NCBI GenBank assembly: GCA_002307185.1
Contig: DBTT01000011.1
Location: 141,272 to 205,271, forward strand
DNA from: Bacteroidales bacterium UBA1309
Lineage (GTDB): Bacteria; Bacteroidota; Bacteroidia; Bacteroidales; Dysgonomonadaceae
DNA: 64,000 nucleotides
Direction: 5' to 3'
Shown: piece by piece, positions 23,772 through 32,687 of the stretch
Position numbering within the stretch: position 1 is the stretch's first letter
Layout: every line of letters starts with the position of its first letter
The notes under the pieces: model-generated
What the model saw: the letters and a program-made list of their open reading frames with translations, nothing else
Database searches by the model: none
Told to the model about the DNA's origin: nothing
Program-made: the position numbers and the translations under genes

Positions 23772-25229
23772 ATGTCAAAAGAAATTCTCAATTTGAAACC
23801 CCAATCGGTGTGGAAACATTTTTACGACCTCACTCAGATTCCACGGCCCACTCATCATACGGAAGCTGTCCGCAAACATTTGGTCGAATTCGGCAAAGGC
23901 CTTGGACTGGAAACCCACGAAGACAAAGTGGGCAATGTGATTATCCGCAAACCGGCAACCGCAGGTTATGAAAACTCGCCCGTCATCATTCTACAATCGC
24001 ATGTGGACATGGTTCCGCAGGCCAATTCCCATATAAATCATAATTTTCAAACAGATCCGATTGACGCTTATATCGACGGCGACAAAGTTACGGCAAGGGA
24101 CACAACACTTGGTGCTGATAACGGAATCGGTGTTGCCTCGATTATGGCTGTGCTGGAAGACAAAAGCCTAAAACATCCCGGTATCGAAGCACTTTTCACG
24201 GTGGACGAGGAAGAAGGCATGGACGGTGCTTTTGGCATCGAGCCAGGTTTTCTAAAAGGTGAAACCCTTCTGAATTTAGACACCGAAGAAGAAGGCGACC
24301 TATGTGTCGGATGCGCCGGAGGAACTGACGTGACGGCCACTTTCCAATACAAAGAAGAAGAAAACGAGAATCCAGAAGACCCAACATTCAAAATAAGCCT
24401 GACCGGACTCAAGGGCGGCCACTCGGGTTGCGACATACATTTGGGGCGGGCAAATGCCAACAAACTACTTTTCCGCTTTTTGAAGGAGGCTGTTCGCAAC
24501 TACGAAGTGCGTGTTGCAGAAGTAAACGGAGGTTCCCTACGGAATGCGATTCCGCGCGAAGCTTATGCCGTAGTGACTGTTCCCGAAGACCTTGTTGAGG
24601 AATTGGAAGAATTGGTGACAAGCTTCGAAGAAATATTTATCGAAGAATACAAGGATATCGAGGCGAAAATTTCATTCAAAATAACCCCTGCTGAGACACC
24701 CAAAAACTTGATTCCGGAAGAAATACAGGACAACCTGATCAATGCTGTGGAAGCTTGCCCCAATGGGGTAATTAGCAACTTGACATCTTTCCCCGGCATC
24801 GTGGAAACATCCACCAACCTTGCCCGTGTGAAAACCGCCGAGGGATTGATCGAGGTGGCATTTCTCTGCCGAAGCTCTTCCGACACCCGCAAAGAATATA
24901 TCTGTTCAGCCATTGAGAGCACCTTTGCCCTTGCAGGCGCAAAGGTAGAATTTGGCGGAAAGTATCCAGGATGGCAGCCTGATATTCATTCAAAAGCACT
25001 GCATATCGTTGGCGGTATTTTCGAAGAATTATTTCAACGGAAAGCCAATGTGAATGTTATCCATGCCGGATTGGAATGTGGAATTATATTGGATAATACG
25101 CCCGGACTGGACATTGTCTCATTTGGCCCAACCATCGTTCATCCCCATTCTCCAGATGAACATGTCCTGATCGATACCGTTGAGCGGTTCTATTTGTTGC
25201 TGACCACGACTTTGGAAAGATTGAAGTAA
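23772..25229 (+). CDS. pepD: Cytosol non-specific dipeptidase (aminoacyl-histidine dipeptidase)
   Basis: An M20 family metallopeptidase of 485 residues that cleaves dipeptides such as Xaa-His. The sequence starts MSKEILNLKPQSVWKHFYDL. Zinc-binding and catalytic motifs are LQSHVDMVPQ, TTLGADNGIGVA, TVDEEEGMDGAFG with the catalytic Glu pair, NLDTEEEGDLCVGCAGG, and the late GLKGGHSGCDIHLGRANA segment. The C-terminal LECGIILDNTPGLDIVSFGP and VHPHSPDEHV complete the pattern. The upstream in-frame ATG at 23727 is rejected because it lies before the likely transcription start. Confidence 0.95.
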   Translation: MSKEILNLKPQSVWKHFYDLTQIPRPTHHTEAVRKHLVEFGKGLGLETHEDKVGNVIIRKPATAGYENSPVIILQSHVDMVPQANSHINHNFQTDPIDAYIDGDKVTARDTTLGADNGIGVASIMAVLEDKSLKHPGIEALFTVDEEEGMDGAFGIEPGFLKGETLLNLDTEEEGDLCVGCAGGTDVTATFQYKEEENENPEDPTFKISLTGLKGGHSGCDIHLGRANANKLLFRFLKEAVRNYEVRVAEVNGGSLRNAIPREAYAVVTVPEDLVEELEELVTSFEEIFIEEYKDIEAKISFKITPAETPKNLIPEEIQDNLINAVEACPNGVISNLTSFPGIVETSTNLARVKTAEGLIEVAFLCRSSSDTRKEYICSAIESTFALAGAKVEFGGKYPGWQPDIHSKALHIVGGIFEELFQRKANVNVIHAGLECGIILDNTPGLDIVSFGPTIVHPHSPDEHVLIDTVERFYLLLTTTLERLK

Positions 25230-25242
25230 AAACCATTTGTAT

Positions 25243-25285
25243 AAAAAAAGGTTGCTCCGGCTAATCCCCGAAGCAACCTTTTTTA
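25243..25285. terminator. Bidirectional terminator between pepD and the peptide transporter gene
   Basis: AAAAAAAGGTTGCT pairs with AGCAACCTTTTTT around a loop containing CGG/CCG. A and T tracts flank both sides, serving the convergent genes. Confidence 0.88.
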
Positions 25286-25319
25286 TTTCTTAAAGCTTAT
25301 GTAATCAAAATAGATTATC

Positions 25320-27053
25320 TTATTTTGATTCGTGCATCATTTTTTTCAGCCGTGGAGATAAAAAAGCTAATATGAACGCTGCGATTCCACACAAAATAAC
25401 AAAAACTAAAAAGAACTCAAATAGATTGTGTATCTCAAAACCGGCAAATACCGGATTACTTGTCGGAATCTGTTCTTTGGCCAGCAAAGTAATTTGATCT
25501 GCAGTCAATGCTACTTTTTTGTCGAGAACATCTTGAAGGTTTACTCCTAGTTCTTTCGCCCTGTTGAATTTATCTCCGGTTGCAGGCAGAATAGAACCCA
25601 ATATACCCGCCAAAGCATATCCTGCCGCATTGGATATAAAGAACACACCGTACAACAACGAGGAAAATCTTTTAGGAGACAATTTTCCAACCAACGACAA
25701 CCCGATTGGAGAAAGGCACAATTCGCCGCAGGTCTGAATGAAGTAAAGCAAAACCAACCATTTGACAGCTAATAACCCATCATTACCCAGATCCTTCACA
25801 TTGTATGCAATAATCAAATAACTGATCGCAATCAGCCCCAATCCAAACGCTTGCTTTAATGGTGAAACGGGTTCCTTGCCTTTCGCCCTGAGCTTGTCCC
25901 ACAAGAAGCTAAAAGGAAGAGCCAGCAAAACTACAAAAATGCCATTGAAGATTTGCACCATGGAAGGCGGCATATTCCATCCAAAAATGCGCCTATCAGT
26001 CTGGTTGTCTGCAATAAAGGTTAATGAAGACCCGGCTTGTTCAAATGCAGCCCAAAAGAAGATAATGAAAAACGACACAATATAGATCACATATATTCGG
26101 TTGCGTTCAATTTTGGTCAGGGAGGTATCAGACACAATCAACACCGCCAAAGATATGCCAGAAGCATAAATAAGAGGGTAAATAATCCCCTTGATAATTT
26201 TGCTCACTTCAACGCCGCTAAATGCAACTTCTCCAACTAAGAAATACCGAAAAGCAAAAAAGAGGATGACAAACAAGGCACCCACCATTACAAAAGATCT
26301 CTTTGTAAAGTTGGCTGTTTGCGCTTCCCCTTCTTCAAAATCTTCACTTGTATTGTTTTTGGGAACTCCTCCGATTGCCCTCCCTTCGGGAGTCACGACA
26401 TATTTGTTTTTCAACAACAAAAATATCACAGTACCTATCAGCATCGCAATGGAAGCCGCAAGAAAGCCCCATTTAAATGCATAAATATTCCTAATACCCT
26501 GGGCGTTGATATCGTCTCCCAACAAAGGGCAAATTAGCTGGCCTAAGAATGCTCCCAAATTAATCCCCATATAGAAGATGGTGAAAGCCGAGTCCAACCT
26601 ATTTTTTTCCTGTTTCGGATACAAGCTTCCTACCATCGACGAGATATTCGGCTTGAAAAAACCATTTCCAAAAATGATAATACCCAAAGCCGACCACATT
26701 AATATTTTCGCCGTGCCAAGATTCGAATCAAATGTACTTGCACTAAAAAACAGGCAGAGCTGGCCCAATGCCATCAAGGTCCCACCGATTAATATACTTT
26801 TCCTGTTTCCTAAAAATTTATCGGATAAAAATCCGCCCAGCAGGGGTGTCAAATAACAAAGGGCTAAAAATCCCCCGTAAATTATAGACGTTTCAGCTTC
26901 TCGGAAGAGCAATGCATTTACTAAGAACAAGGTTAGCAATGCGCGCATCCCATAAAAGTTGAAACGCTCCCACATTTCAGTACCAAACAACACCCACAAT
27001 CCTTTTGGATGTTTGGTTTCACTTTTCACTTCCGCCCCAATGACTTCAGACAT
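25320..27053 (-). CDS. Proton-dependent peptide transporter, POT/PTR2 family
   Basis: A 577-residue major facilitator of the POT family importing di- and tripeptides with protons. The family signature EMWERFNFYGMRALL (ExxERFxYYG type) lies near residue 26, and the FYMGINLGAFLGQLICPLLG helix near residue 160 is the PTR2 signature region. About 14 hydrophobic segments are visible, including the extra pair typical of prokaryotic POTs. An acidic linker (NTSEDFEEGEAQ) separates the halves. It converges with pepD, a dipeptidase, which makes a peptide-use pairing plausible. A -7 element (TATTTTTG, minus strand) is at 27183-27190. Confidence 0.93.
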   Translation of the reverse strand: MSEVIGAEVKSETKHPKGLWVLFGTEMWERFNFYGMRALLTLFLVNALLFREAETSIIYGGFLALCYLTPLLGGFLSDKFLGNRKSILIGGTLMALGQLCLFFSASTFDSNLGTAKILMWSALGIIIFGNGFFKPNISSMVGSLYPKQEKNRLDSAFTIFYMGINLGAFLGQLICPLLGDDINAQGIRNIYAFKWGFLAASIAMLIGTVIFLLLKNKYVVTPEGRAIGGVPKNNTSEDFEEGEAQTANFTKRSFVMVGALFVILFFAFRYFLVGEVAFSGVEVSKIIKGIIYPLIYASGISLAVLIVSDTSLTKIERNRIYVIYIVSFFIIFFWAAFEQAGSSLTFIADNQTDRRIFGWNMPPSMVQIFNGIFVVLLALPFSFLWDKLRAKGKEPVSPLKQAFGLGLIAISYLIIAYNVKDLGNDGLLAVKWLVLLYFIQTCGELCLSPIGLSLVGKLSPKRFSSLLYGVFFISNAAGYALAGILGSILPATGDKFNRAKELGVNLQDVLDKKVALTADQITLLAKEQIPTSNPVFAGFEIHNLFEFFLVFVILCGIAAFILAFLSPRLKKMMHESK

Positions 27054-27493
27054 AAATTTTTTATTTTTTTTAGATTACCAATTAGAAATATTACCCATCG
27101 CCTTTTTCAGAATGGGCATACGTTCACGACTATTATTATTATTTGATTATTCCGACAACCTTATTTCTTCTTGAAATATCCACAAAAATAGAATAAAAAT
27201 ATCTTTTTCACTCTATCTCCCTCAAAATTCTGTCATAATAACGAAGGTTTTGGCTATTTATTCTCAAAAAAAGCCCAGTCTTCTATTCGACTTCGAAGGA
27301 AGATGCAGGAACTGGATCAAAAAAACATGGAGAACGATTCTTCTGACGTAGTGCTAAGTCTGTTTGCCCTCAGGAAATCCGGTCAAGACAGTGGCACTTA
27401 AATGACAAATAGCAGGATGCTCCTCCATGAGAAGCTTTCTGCCATTTGCATCTACTATCTTTCCAACCCCACAACAGGGCTGCCGGAGAGAAT
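27054..27493. other. Intergenic region between der and the peptide transporter gene
   Basis: This 440-base stretch holds the probable promoter of the peptide transporter gene. The part at about 27300-27490 is less AT-rich and has short open runs on the plus strand, but I recognise no protein or RNA in it. Confidence 0.5.
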
Positions 27494-28810
27494 CTACTTT
27501 TCTTTAATAATAATGTTGATCGGGGTTCCCGTCAAGTTCCAATTATCACGGATGCGGTTTTCGAGGAAACGCTTGTATGGATCTTTCACCCACTGAGGCA
27601 AGTTGCAGAAAAACACAAACGTTGGCACATGCGTGTTCGGGATTTGCGTGATGTATTTAATTTTGACATACTTCCCTTTGTTGGAAGGGGGAGGCGTTTT
27701 CTCAATGATAGGCAACATAATCTCATTGAGCTTATGTGTCGGGATTTTCGCCTTGCGCACATCGTACACAGCCTTGGCAGTCTCCAAGACTTTCAAAATA
27801 CGCTGCTTGGTCACAGCCGATGTGAAAATAATCGGGAAATCTGTAAATGGGGCCAACCGTTCACGAATAGAATTTTCAAAGGTTTTAATAGCCACCAACT
27901 CCTTGTTTGTAACTAAATCCCATTTGTTTACGCACACAACCAATCCTTTGCGGTTTTTTTGTATGAGTGAAAATATATTCAAGTCCTGGCTTTCAATCCC
28001 TTTGGTTGCATCCAACATCAACACGCAAACATCTGCATTTTCGATAGCACGAATGGAACGAATCACAGAATAATATTCCAAATCTTCGTTCACCTTCCCT
28101 TTTTTGCGAATACCGGCGGTATCCACCAACAGGAAATCCATGTTGAACTTATTGAAACGAGTATAAATCGAGTCGCGCGTCGTACCAGCAATGTCTGTGA
28201 CAATATTGCGTTCTTCGTCAATCAACGCATTCACAAACGAGGACTTCCCAGCATTGGGACGCCCCACAATGGCCAAACGAGGCACACCGTCCAAGACTTC
28301 CTCCAGTTCGCTTTCCTTGGGCAGTTTAGTCACTAACAAATCCAAAAGATCTCCTGTTCCTCCGCCATTGATTGCAGAGATGCTAACAGGATCGCCCAAA
28401 CCAAGCGAATAGAATTCGGATGAATTGGCATACAGGTCAAAATTGTCCGATTTATTGGCAAGAACAATTACCGGCTTCTTCGAACGGCGAAGCATCTTGC
28501 CCACATTCTGGTCCAAGTCCGTCAACCCATTCATGGCATCTACCACAAAGAGGATAACATCCGCTTGCTCGATGGCTACGAACACTTGCTTATTGATTTC
28601 TTCTTCAAATATGTCGTCCGAATTCTGGACCCAACCGCCCGTATCTACTACGGAGAAATTGCGCCCACCCCACTCTGCTTTGCCATACTGCCTGTCGCGT
28701 GTGGTACCGGCTGTTTCATCTACTATTGCTTGACGCGATTCCGTCAGTCGATTAAAAAGGGTTGATTTTCCCACATTTGGACGACCAACTATCGCTACTA
28801 ATTTTCCCAT
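27494..28810 (-). CDS. der: GTPase Der (EngA), 50S ribosome assembly
   Basis: A 438-residue double-GTPase required for late 50S subunit assembly. The first G domain has GRPNVGKSTLFNRL, VDTGGW and NKSD. The second has GRPNAGKSSFVNALI, VDTAGIRKKG and NKWD. The C-terminal KH-like domain includes PPPSNKGKYVKIKYITQ and the end RDNWNLTGTPINIIIKEK. Length and domain order are normal. A minus-strand -7 element TAAATTTG at 28837-28844 gives a short leader. It appears monocistronic. Confidence 0.97.
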   Translation of the reverse strand: MGKLVAIVGRPNVGKSTLFNRLTESRQAIVDETAGTTRDRQYGKAEWGGRNFSVVDTGGWVQNSDDIFEEEINKQVFVAIEQADVILFVVDAMNGLTDLDQNVGKMLRRSKKPVIVLANKSDNFDLYANSSEFYSLGLGDPVSISAINGGGTGDLLDLLVTKLPKESELEEVLDGVPRLAIVGRPNAGKSSFVNALIDEERNIVTDIAGTTRDSIYTRFNKFNMDFLLVDTAGIRKKGKVNEDLEYYSVIRSIRAIENADVCVLMLDATKGIESQDLNIFSLIQKNRKGLVVCVNKWDLVTNKELVAIKTFENSIRERLAPFTDFPIIFTSAVTKQRILKVLETAKAVYDVRKAKIPTHKLNEIMLPIIEKTPPPSNKGKYVKIKYITQIPNTHVPTFVFFCNLPQWVKDPYKRFLENRIRDNWNLTGTPINIIIKEK

Positions 28811-28925
28811 AAGAGACTAATATAACTAATTTCGTGCAAATTTACAACAATTTATCGAGATTTTCAGAGTTTCTTTTGCCTTAGAGTGAAATATCCTGAA
28901 TCACAGGCATATTAGGTGAAGGGGG

Positions 28926-28991
28926 GTGAAAAAGGGAACAAGGAAAGAAAGGGGACACCAAAACCGCAGGCTTACTTGTTCCCTTCTTCAC
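28926..28991 (-). terminator. Inverted repeat just past the znuC-like gene
   Basis: 17-base arms at 28926-28942 and 28975-28991 match as an inverted repeat at 16 of 17 positions (core AGGGAACAAG/CTTGTTCCCT), with 32 bases between. It begins 6 bases after the stop codon. It may end the ABC operon, though the T run on the minus strand (CCCTTTTTC) lies inside the arm. Confidence 0.5.
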
Positions 28992-28996
28992 TATTT

Positions 28997-29788
28997 TCAC
29001 TCTTCCTTACAGCAGTCGCATCCTTCATGACTATGCAATACTCTCCGTGGCAGATTATCCACGTGACCGTGTCCAACAATTTCGATGGGATAAGAATACG
29101 ATTTTTCGAGCCATTCGGAAGAAACATTGGCCCCTTCGTGATAATGCAGCCCTTCGTTGACACAGGCGATGTTCTTCACCAAAGAAACAACGGTACCAAT
29201 ATCATGCGAAACTAAAATGATCGTCGTGTTTTTATTCACCTCATTCAGAATCTTATAAAAATCAGATTCAAACTTCTTATCCACATACGAATTCGGCTCG
29301 TCCAAAATCAACAGATCCGGATCATCCACAATCGATCTTCCAAGCAATGCCCGTTGCAATTGTCCGCCGGAAAGCGCGCCAATGGGCTTTTTCAACAAAT
29401 CTTGCAAACCCATCTGCGAAGCCACCAACTCCACTTTTGCTTTTTGGGCAGCACTGTATTTTTTAAAAAAGCCTTTAGGTTGTGTCAGTCCCGATATGAT
29501 CACTTCCTCCACAGAAATCGGGAATTTCTTGTCAACCTGGTTAATTTGAGGCATGTAACCGATATTGAGGTTGGAGCAAGCTTGGCCATCTTTGTAGAAA
29601 GCAACCGTCCCTTCGGAAGGCGAAACCAACCCCATAATCGATTTCAAAAGAGTCGTTTTCCCACCGCCATTCGGCCCAATAATTCCCAAAAAGTCATGTT
29701 CGAATACCGAAAGGTTCACCCGCTTCAACACGTACTTCTCTTTTTCGTATCCCACACTCAGGTTTGCTATTTCAAGTATTTTTTTCAT
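28997..29788 (-). CDS. Metal ABC transporter, ATP-binding protein (ZnuC type)
   Basis: A 263-residue ABC ATPase of the manganese/zinc family. Walker A is IGPNGGGKTTLLKS, the Q loop IGYMPQINQV, the signature ALSGGQLQRALLGRS, Walker B DLLILDEP, and the switch His is in ILVSHDIG. The C-terminus has a His/Cys-rich tail (GHGHV, HSHEGCDCCKEE) likely to bind metal. It overlaps the upstream binding-protein gene by 4 bases (ATGA), so the pair is translationally coupled. No permease gene follows; the next gene in this direction is der. Confidence 0.9.
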   Translation of the reverse strand: MKKILEIANLSVGYEKEKYVLKRVNLSVFEHDFLGIIGPNGGGKTTLLKSIMGLVSPSEGTVAFYKDGQACSNLNIGYMPQINQVDKKFPISVEEVIISGLTQPKGFFKKYSAAQKAKVELVASQMGLQDLLKKPIGALSGGQLQRALLGRSIVDDPDLLILDEPNSYVDKKFESDFYKILNEVNKNTTIILVSHDIGTVVSLVKNIACVNEGLHYHEGANVSSEWLEKSYSYPIEIVGHGHVDNLPRRVLHSHEGCDCCKEE

Positions 29789-30660
29789 TGTTTTTCAAGT
29801 GCTTCGGCAATTTTCACCATTTCTTCCTTCCAATCGTATGCCAGCGGATTGATCTCAACCACATGGGCCCCTATTTCCTTGGCCAGCACTTCTGCATTCT
29901 TGCGGTCAAATTCGGGTTGCACAAACACGGTTTTTATTCCTTTCGTTTTCGACTCATTCACCAGTTCCACCATTTGGGATGGTGACGGAGCTTTTCCCTG
30001 AAACTCAACCGTATATTGTTCCAAGCCATACTCTTTCGCAAAATACGACAGCGCCGGATGATAGATTATAAATTGGCGGGTCTTCAGATTCACCAATTTC
30101 TGTTTGACGATGGAATCAGTCTCGTAGATTTCCTTTTCCAATTTTTTATAATTGGCCTCGTAGAAATTCTTGTTTGCAGGGTCAATCTGTGTCACGCCTT
30201 GCAGAATATTTTTCGCTACGACCAACGCTGTTTCAGGGGAATTCCAAATATGCGGATCAGAGCCTTGGTGGCTGTGTCCATCATGGGCGTGCGAATGCCC
30301 CTCGTGGCCCTGTTCCACACAAATCAAATTTTTTGAACAGTCCACAAGCAACATCTCGGGATTGCTCTCGCTCAAATTAGAAGCCCGCACTTTTTCGAAA
30401 GCAAAAAGTCCAATCATAAAATAAGCACGGCTTTTGCCCAAATCCACCATCTGCGAGGGGGCGGGATCAAACGATTCTGGACTGCTTCCATTCGGGACCA
30501 AGGTTTTCACCTTAAATTTATCGCCGACAATCTTTTCAGCAAAATAACGCTGCGGTTCTATCGAGACAGAGATAAATTCTGACTTGACGGCACTCTTTTG
30601 ACGGCAGCCGGTCAACAAAAGACAAAAGGCTAGAAAAATATAGAAGTTGTTTTTTATCAT
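29785..30660 (-). CDS. Zinc-type ABC transporter substrate-binding lipoprotein (ZnuA type)
   Basis: A 291-residue cluster A-I metal-binding protein. Residues 1-18 are a signal peptide with lipobox LLTGC. The sequence has SIEPQRYFAEKIVGD, the NGSSPESFDPAPSQM segment, a His-rich loop at about residues 117-138 (GHEGHSHAHDGHSHQG) and DPHIWNSPE, YHPALSYFAKEYG and FVQPEFDRKNAEVLAKEIG with further ligands. The His-rich loop points to zinc. The position that carries a His ligand in some homologues (SPHxYEP) reads SPESFDP here. It forms a two-gene operon with the ATPase. Confidence 0.9.
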   Translation of the reverse strand: MIKNNFYIFLAFCLLLTGCRQKSAVKSEFISVSIEPQRYFAEKIVGDKFKVKTLVPNGSSPESFDPAPSQMVDLGKSRAYFMIGLFAFEKVRASNLSESNPEMLLVDCSKNLICVEQGHEGHSHAHDGHSHQGSDPHIWNSPETALVVAKNILQGVTQIDPANKNFYEANYKKLEKEIYETDSIVKQKLVNLKTRQFIIYHPALSYFAKEYGLEQYTVEFQGKAPSPSQMVELVNESKTKGIKTVFVQPEFDRKNAEVLAKEIGAHVVEINPLAYDWKEEMVKIAEALEKQ

Positions 30661-30717
30661 AAATAATGTAATAAGAAGAGTTTGTTGTCATTTAAAGAAT
30701 CTAAAGTTTGCAAGCAG

Positions 30718-30742
30718 GTGACCAAAGATTACAGGGTCACTC
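30718..30742 (+). repeat. Short dispersed motif, copy 1
   Basis: GTGACC and GGTCAC form an inverted pair around AAAGATTACAG, followed by TC. The part from 30720 is almost identical to 61865-61886 beside the second 21-bp array. It lies in the 149-base gap between the carbonic anhydrase and binding-protein genes. Confidence 0.5.
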
Positions 30743-30809
30743 GTTCACTTTACAAAACAACACGACGATTTATTTTGCAATTAATCAAGCCAATCACCCG
30801 GGAATTCTT

Positions 30810-31457
30810 TTATTTACGTGTCAAATCATAGATCTTGCGTATTCCCTCCAGTTCTTTCTCAAAATCTATATTCAAATCAATCAATGCCCCATCGTGCAAG
30901 TCGTACACCCAACCAACGACTCTTGGCCAGCCGGTTTCATAAAAAGATTTTTGAACCTCGGCCGTTTTGATCACGTTCAAGCATTGCTCCTTGATATTGA
31001 TTTCCACAAAACGTTTGTATCGCTCCTCCGAATCTTCGATCGTGTCCAATTCATTCTGGTGGAGACGGTACACATCACGGATATTACGCAACCACGGATT
31101 CAGAATCCCCAAATCTCGAGGTTCCATCGCCGCTTTTATGCCGCCGCAATTGTAATGCCCGCAAACAATGATATATTTCACCTTCAGATGCACCACAGCA
31201 TAATTGATTACCGACAAAGCGTTCAGGTCGCTATTCACCACCATATTCGCAATATTCCGGTGCACAAACACTTGGCCCGGCTCCAAGCCCATGATTTCAT
31301 TGGCATGCACACGGCTATCCGAACAGCCGATATACAGGAAATCGGGGCTTTGATCTTTAGCTAAATGAGTGAAAAAATCAGGATCTTCCTCCGAACGCGA
31401 CTTTGCCCACTGCCTGTTGGCCTCAAATATATTTTCATAAAGTTTTTCTACAGCCAT
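30810..31457 (-). CDS. can: Beta-class carbonic anhydrase
   Basis: A zinc enzyme interconverting carbon dioxide and bicarbonate. The 215-residue protein has the zinc ligands and catalytic dyad of the beta class: Cys45, Asp47 and Arg49 in GCSDSRV, and His101 and Cys104 in VCGHYNCGG. FVHRNIANMV is the conserved substrate-pocket strand. There is no signal peptide, so it is cytoplasmic. A minus-strand -7 element (TAATTTTG) lies at 31519-31526. It is followed, after 149 bases, by the ABC transporter genes, and co-transcription is possible but unproven. Confidence 0.94.
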   Translation of the reverse strand: MAVEKLYENIFEANRQWAKSRSEEDPDFFTHLAKDQSPDFLYIGCSDSRVHANEIMGLEPGQVFVHRNIANMVVNSDLNALSVINYAVVHLKVKYIIVCGHYNCGGIKAAMEPRDLGILNPWLRNIRDVYRLHQNELDTIEDSEERYKRFVEINIKEQCLNVIKTAEVQKSFYETGWPRVVGWVYDLHDGALIDLNIDFEKELEGIRKIYDLTRK

Positions 31458-31615
31458 TTTCGTACAATCTAATTAAAGAAGTTATCTTTGAAAAGGATTC
31501 ACATTTTTTATGCAAGTCCAAAATTACTTCAATCTAAACAAAAAACGCCCAACAAGGTTGTGGAAAATTTATTTTTTTGCAAATCGAAAACGAATTCCCC
31601 CTAAAAACTGAAGAT

Positions 31616-32356
31616 ATGAAAAACAAAATAGTAGTTGTGACAGGCGCAGCAAACGGCATCGGAAAATCCATAACCAAAGAATACGCCAACAAAGGGGCCA
31701 CCGTAATTCTTGCCGACAAAGACCACCTGCAAGGGAAGCTGGCCTGCGAAGAAATAGTGAAAAACGGGGGACAAGCAGATTTTCTCACCACAGACGTGTC
31801 TTCCCCATCAGCTATTGAAGAACTCTTCAAACGGGTTGTCCAAAAATATGCCAAAATAGACGTGCTAATCAACAATGCAGGCATTTCTCGCTGGAAATCC
31901 CCCTATGAATTAAGCGTGGAGGAATGGGATCAAATACTGAACACAAACCTCCGGAGCGTTTTTCTCTGCTCCCGCGAAGCCGCCAAAACAATGAGGGAAA
32001 ACGGCGGCGGCCACATCGTCAACATCGCATCCACCCGTGCCCTCATGTCGGAGCAGCATTCAGAAGCCTACGCAGCCAGCAAAGGAGGAATCATCGCCCT
32101 CACGCATGCTTTGGCCGCCTCATTCGCCCCCGACCACATACAAGTCAACAGCATCAGTCCCGGCTGGATCGAAACGGGAGATTACAATGCCTTGCGCCAA
32201 GAAGACCATGCGCAACACTTCTCTGCCCGTGTCGGCAAACCAGACGACATCGCCCGTGCTTGCCTTTTCCTCACCGACGAAAGAAACAATTTCATCAATG
32301 CCGAAAATATCGTGATCGACGGCGGCATGACACGCAAAATGATTTACGAAGAATAG
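31616..32356 (+). CDS. Short-chain dehydrogenase/reductase
   Basis: A 246-residue classical SDR. The cofactor motif is TGAANGIGKS near residue 10, followed by LADKD (an acidic residue after beta-2, favouring NAD), the NNAGIS strand, NIASTR with the catalytic Ser and the YAASK catalytic pair. The C-terminal NFINAENIVIDGGMTRKM is typical. The ATG at 31616 is preferred over a TTG 13 codons upstream. The substrate is unknown; no pathway genes are adjacent. Confidence 0.9.
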   Translation: MKNKIVVVTGAANGIGKSITKEYANKGATVILADKDHLQGKLACEEIVKNGGQADFLTTDVSSPSAIEELFKRVVQKYAKIDVLINNAGISRWKSPYELSVEEWDQILNTNLRSVFLCSREAAKTMRENGGGHIVNIASTRALMSEQHSEAYAASKGGIIALTHALAASFAPDHIQVNSISPGWIETGDYNALRQEDHAQHFSARVGKPDDIARACLFLTDERNNFINAENIVIDGGMTRKMIYEE

Positions 32357-32687
32357 GAATCGGGTCAAGGAATCTTTAATCGATCTAAGAACCCGTGAGT
32401 TTGGAACTGCTCCAAACCCAAGAAATTCGCATAGAGTAACACGTAACAAACAAAGAACTCCAGACCACACCGTTACTCCCTAGTAGAAACGAAAATTTTC
32501 CATCGGAATATTCGCTCGGTAGAAAAAAGCGAGGAAAAAGCATTACATGCGATAGGTATGAAACTTTTTTAGATGGATCATTCCTCCAAGATAATAAGCG
32601 TAAGGATTTGATTTTTTTCTACCGAACTGTATTTTCTACGGAAAAAAGGAAGAATGTACAGATTGCTGAGTTAGAACCCGATGGCAA
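32357..32687. other. Intergenic region with a 13-bp inverted repeat
   Basis: No gene is seen. TCGGTAGAAAAAA at 32516-32528 and TTTTTTCTACCGA at 32613-32625 are perfect inverted copies 84 bases apart. A similar TTTTCTACGGAAAAAA lies just to the right. The stretch separates the plus-strand SDR gene from a minus-strand membrane protein gene. Confidence 0.55.

Noticed and set aside
27402..27596. Small plus-strand gene near der
   Set aside because: It overlaps the 3' end of der in antisense and shows no family features.
32120..32470. Minus-strand gene opposite the SDR gene
   Set aside because: It is a shadow of the SDR coding sequence, whose motifs are clear.
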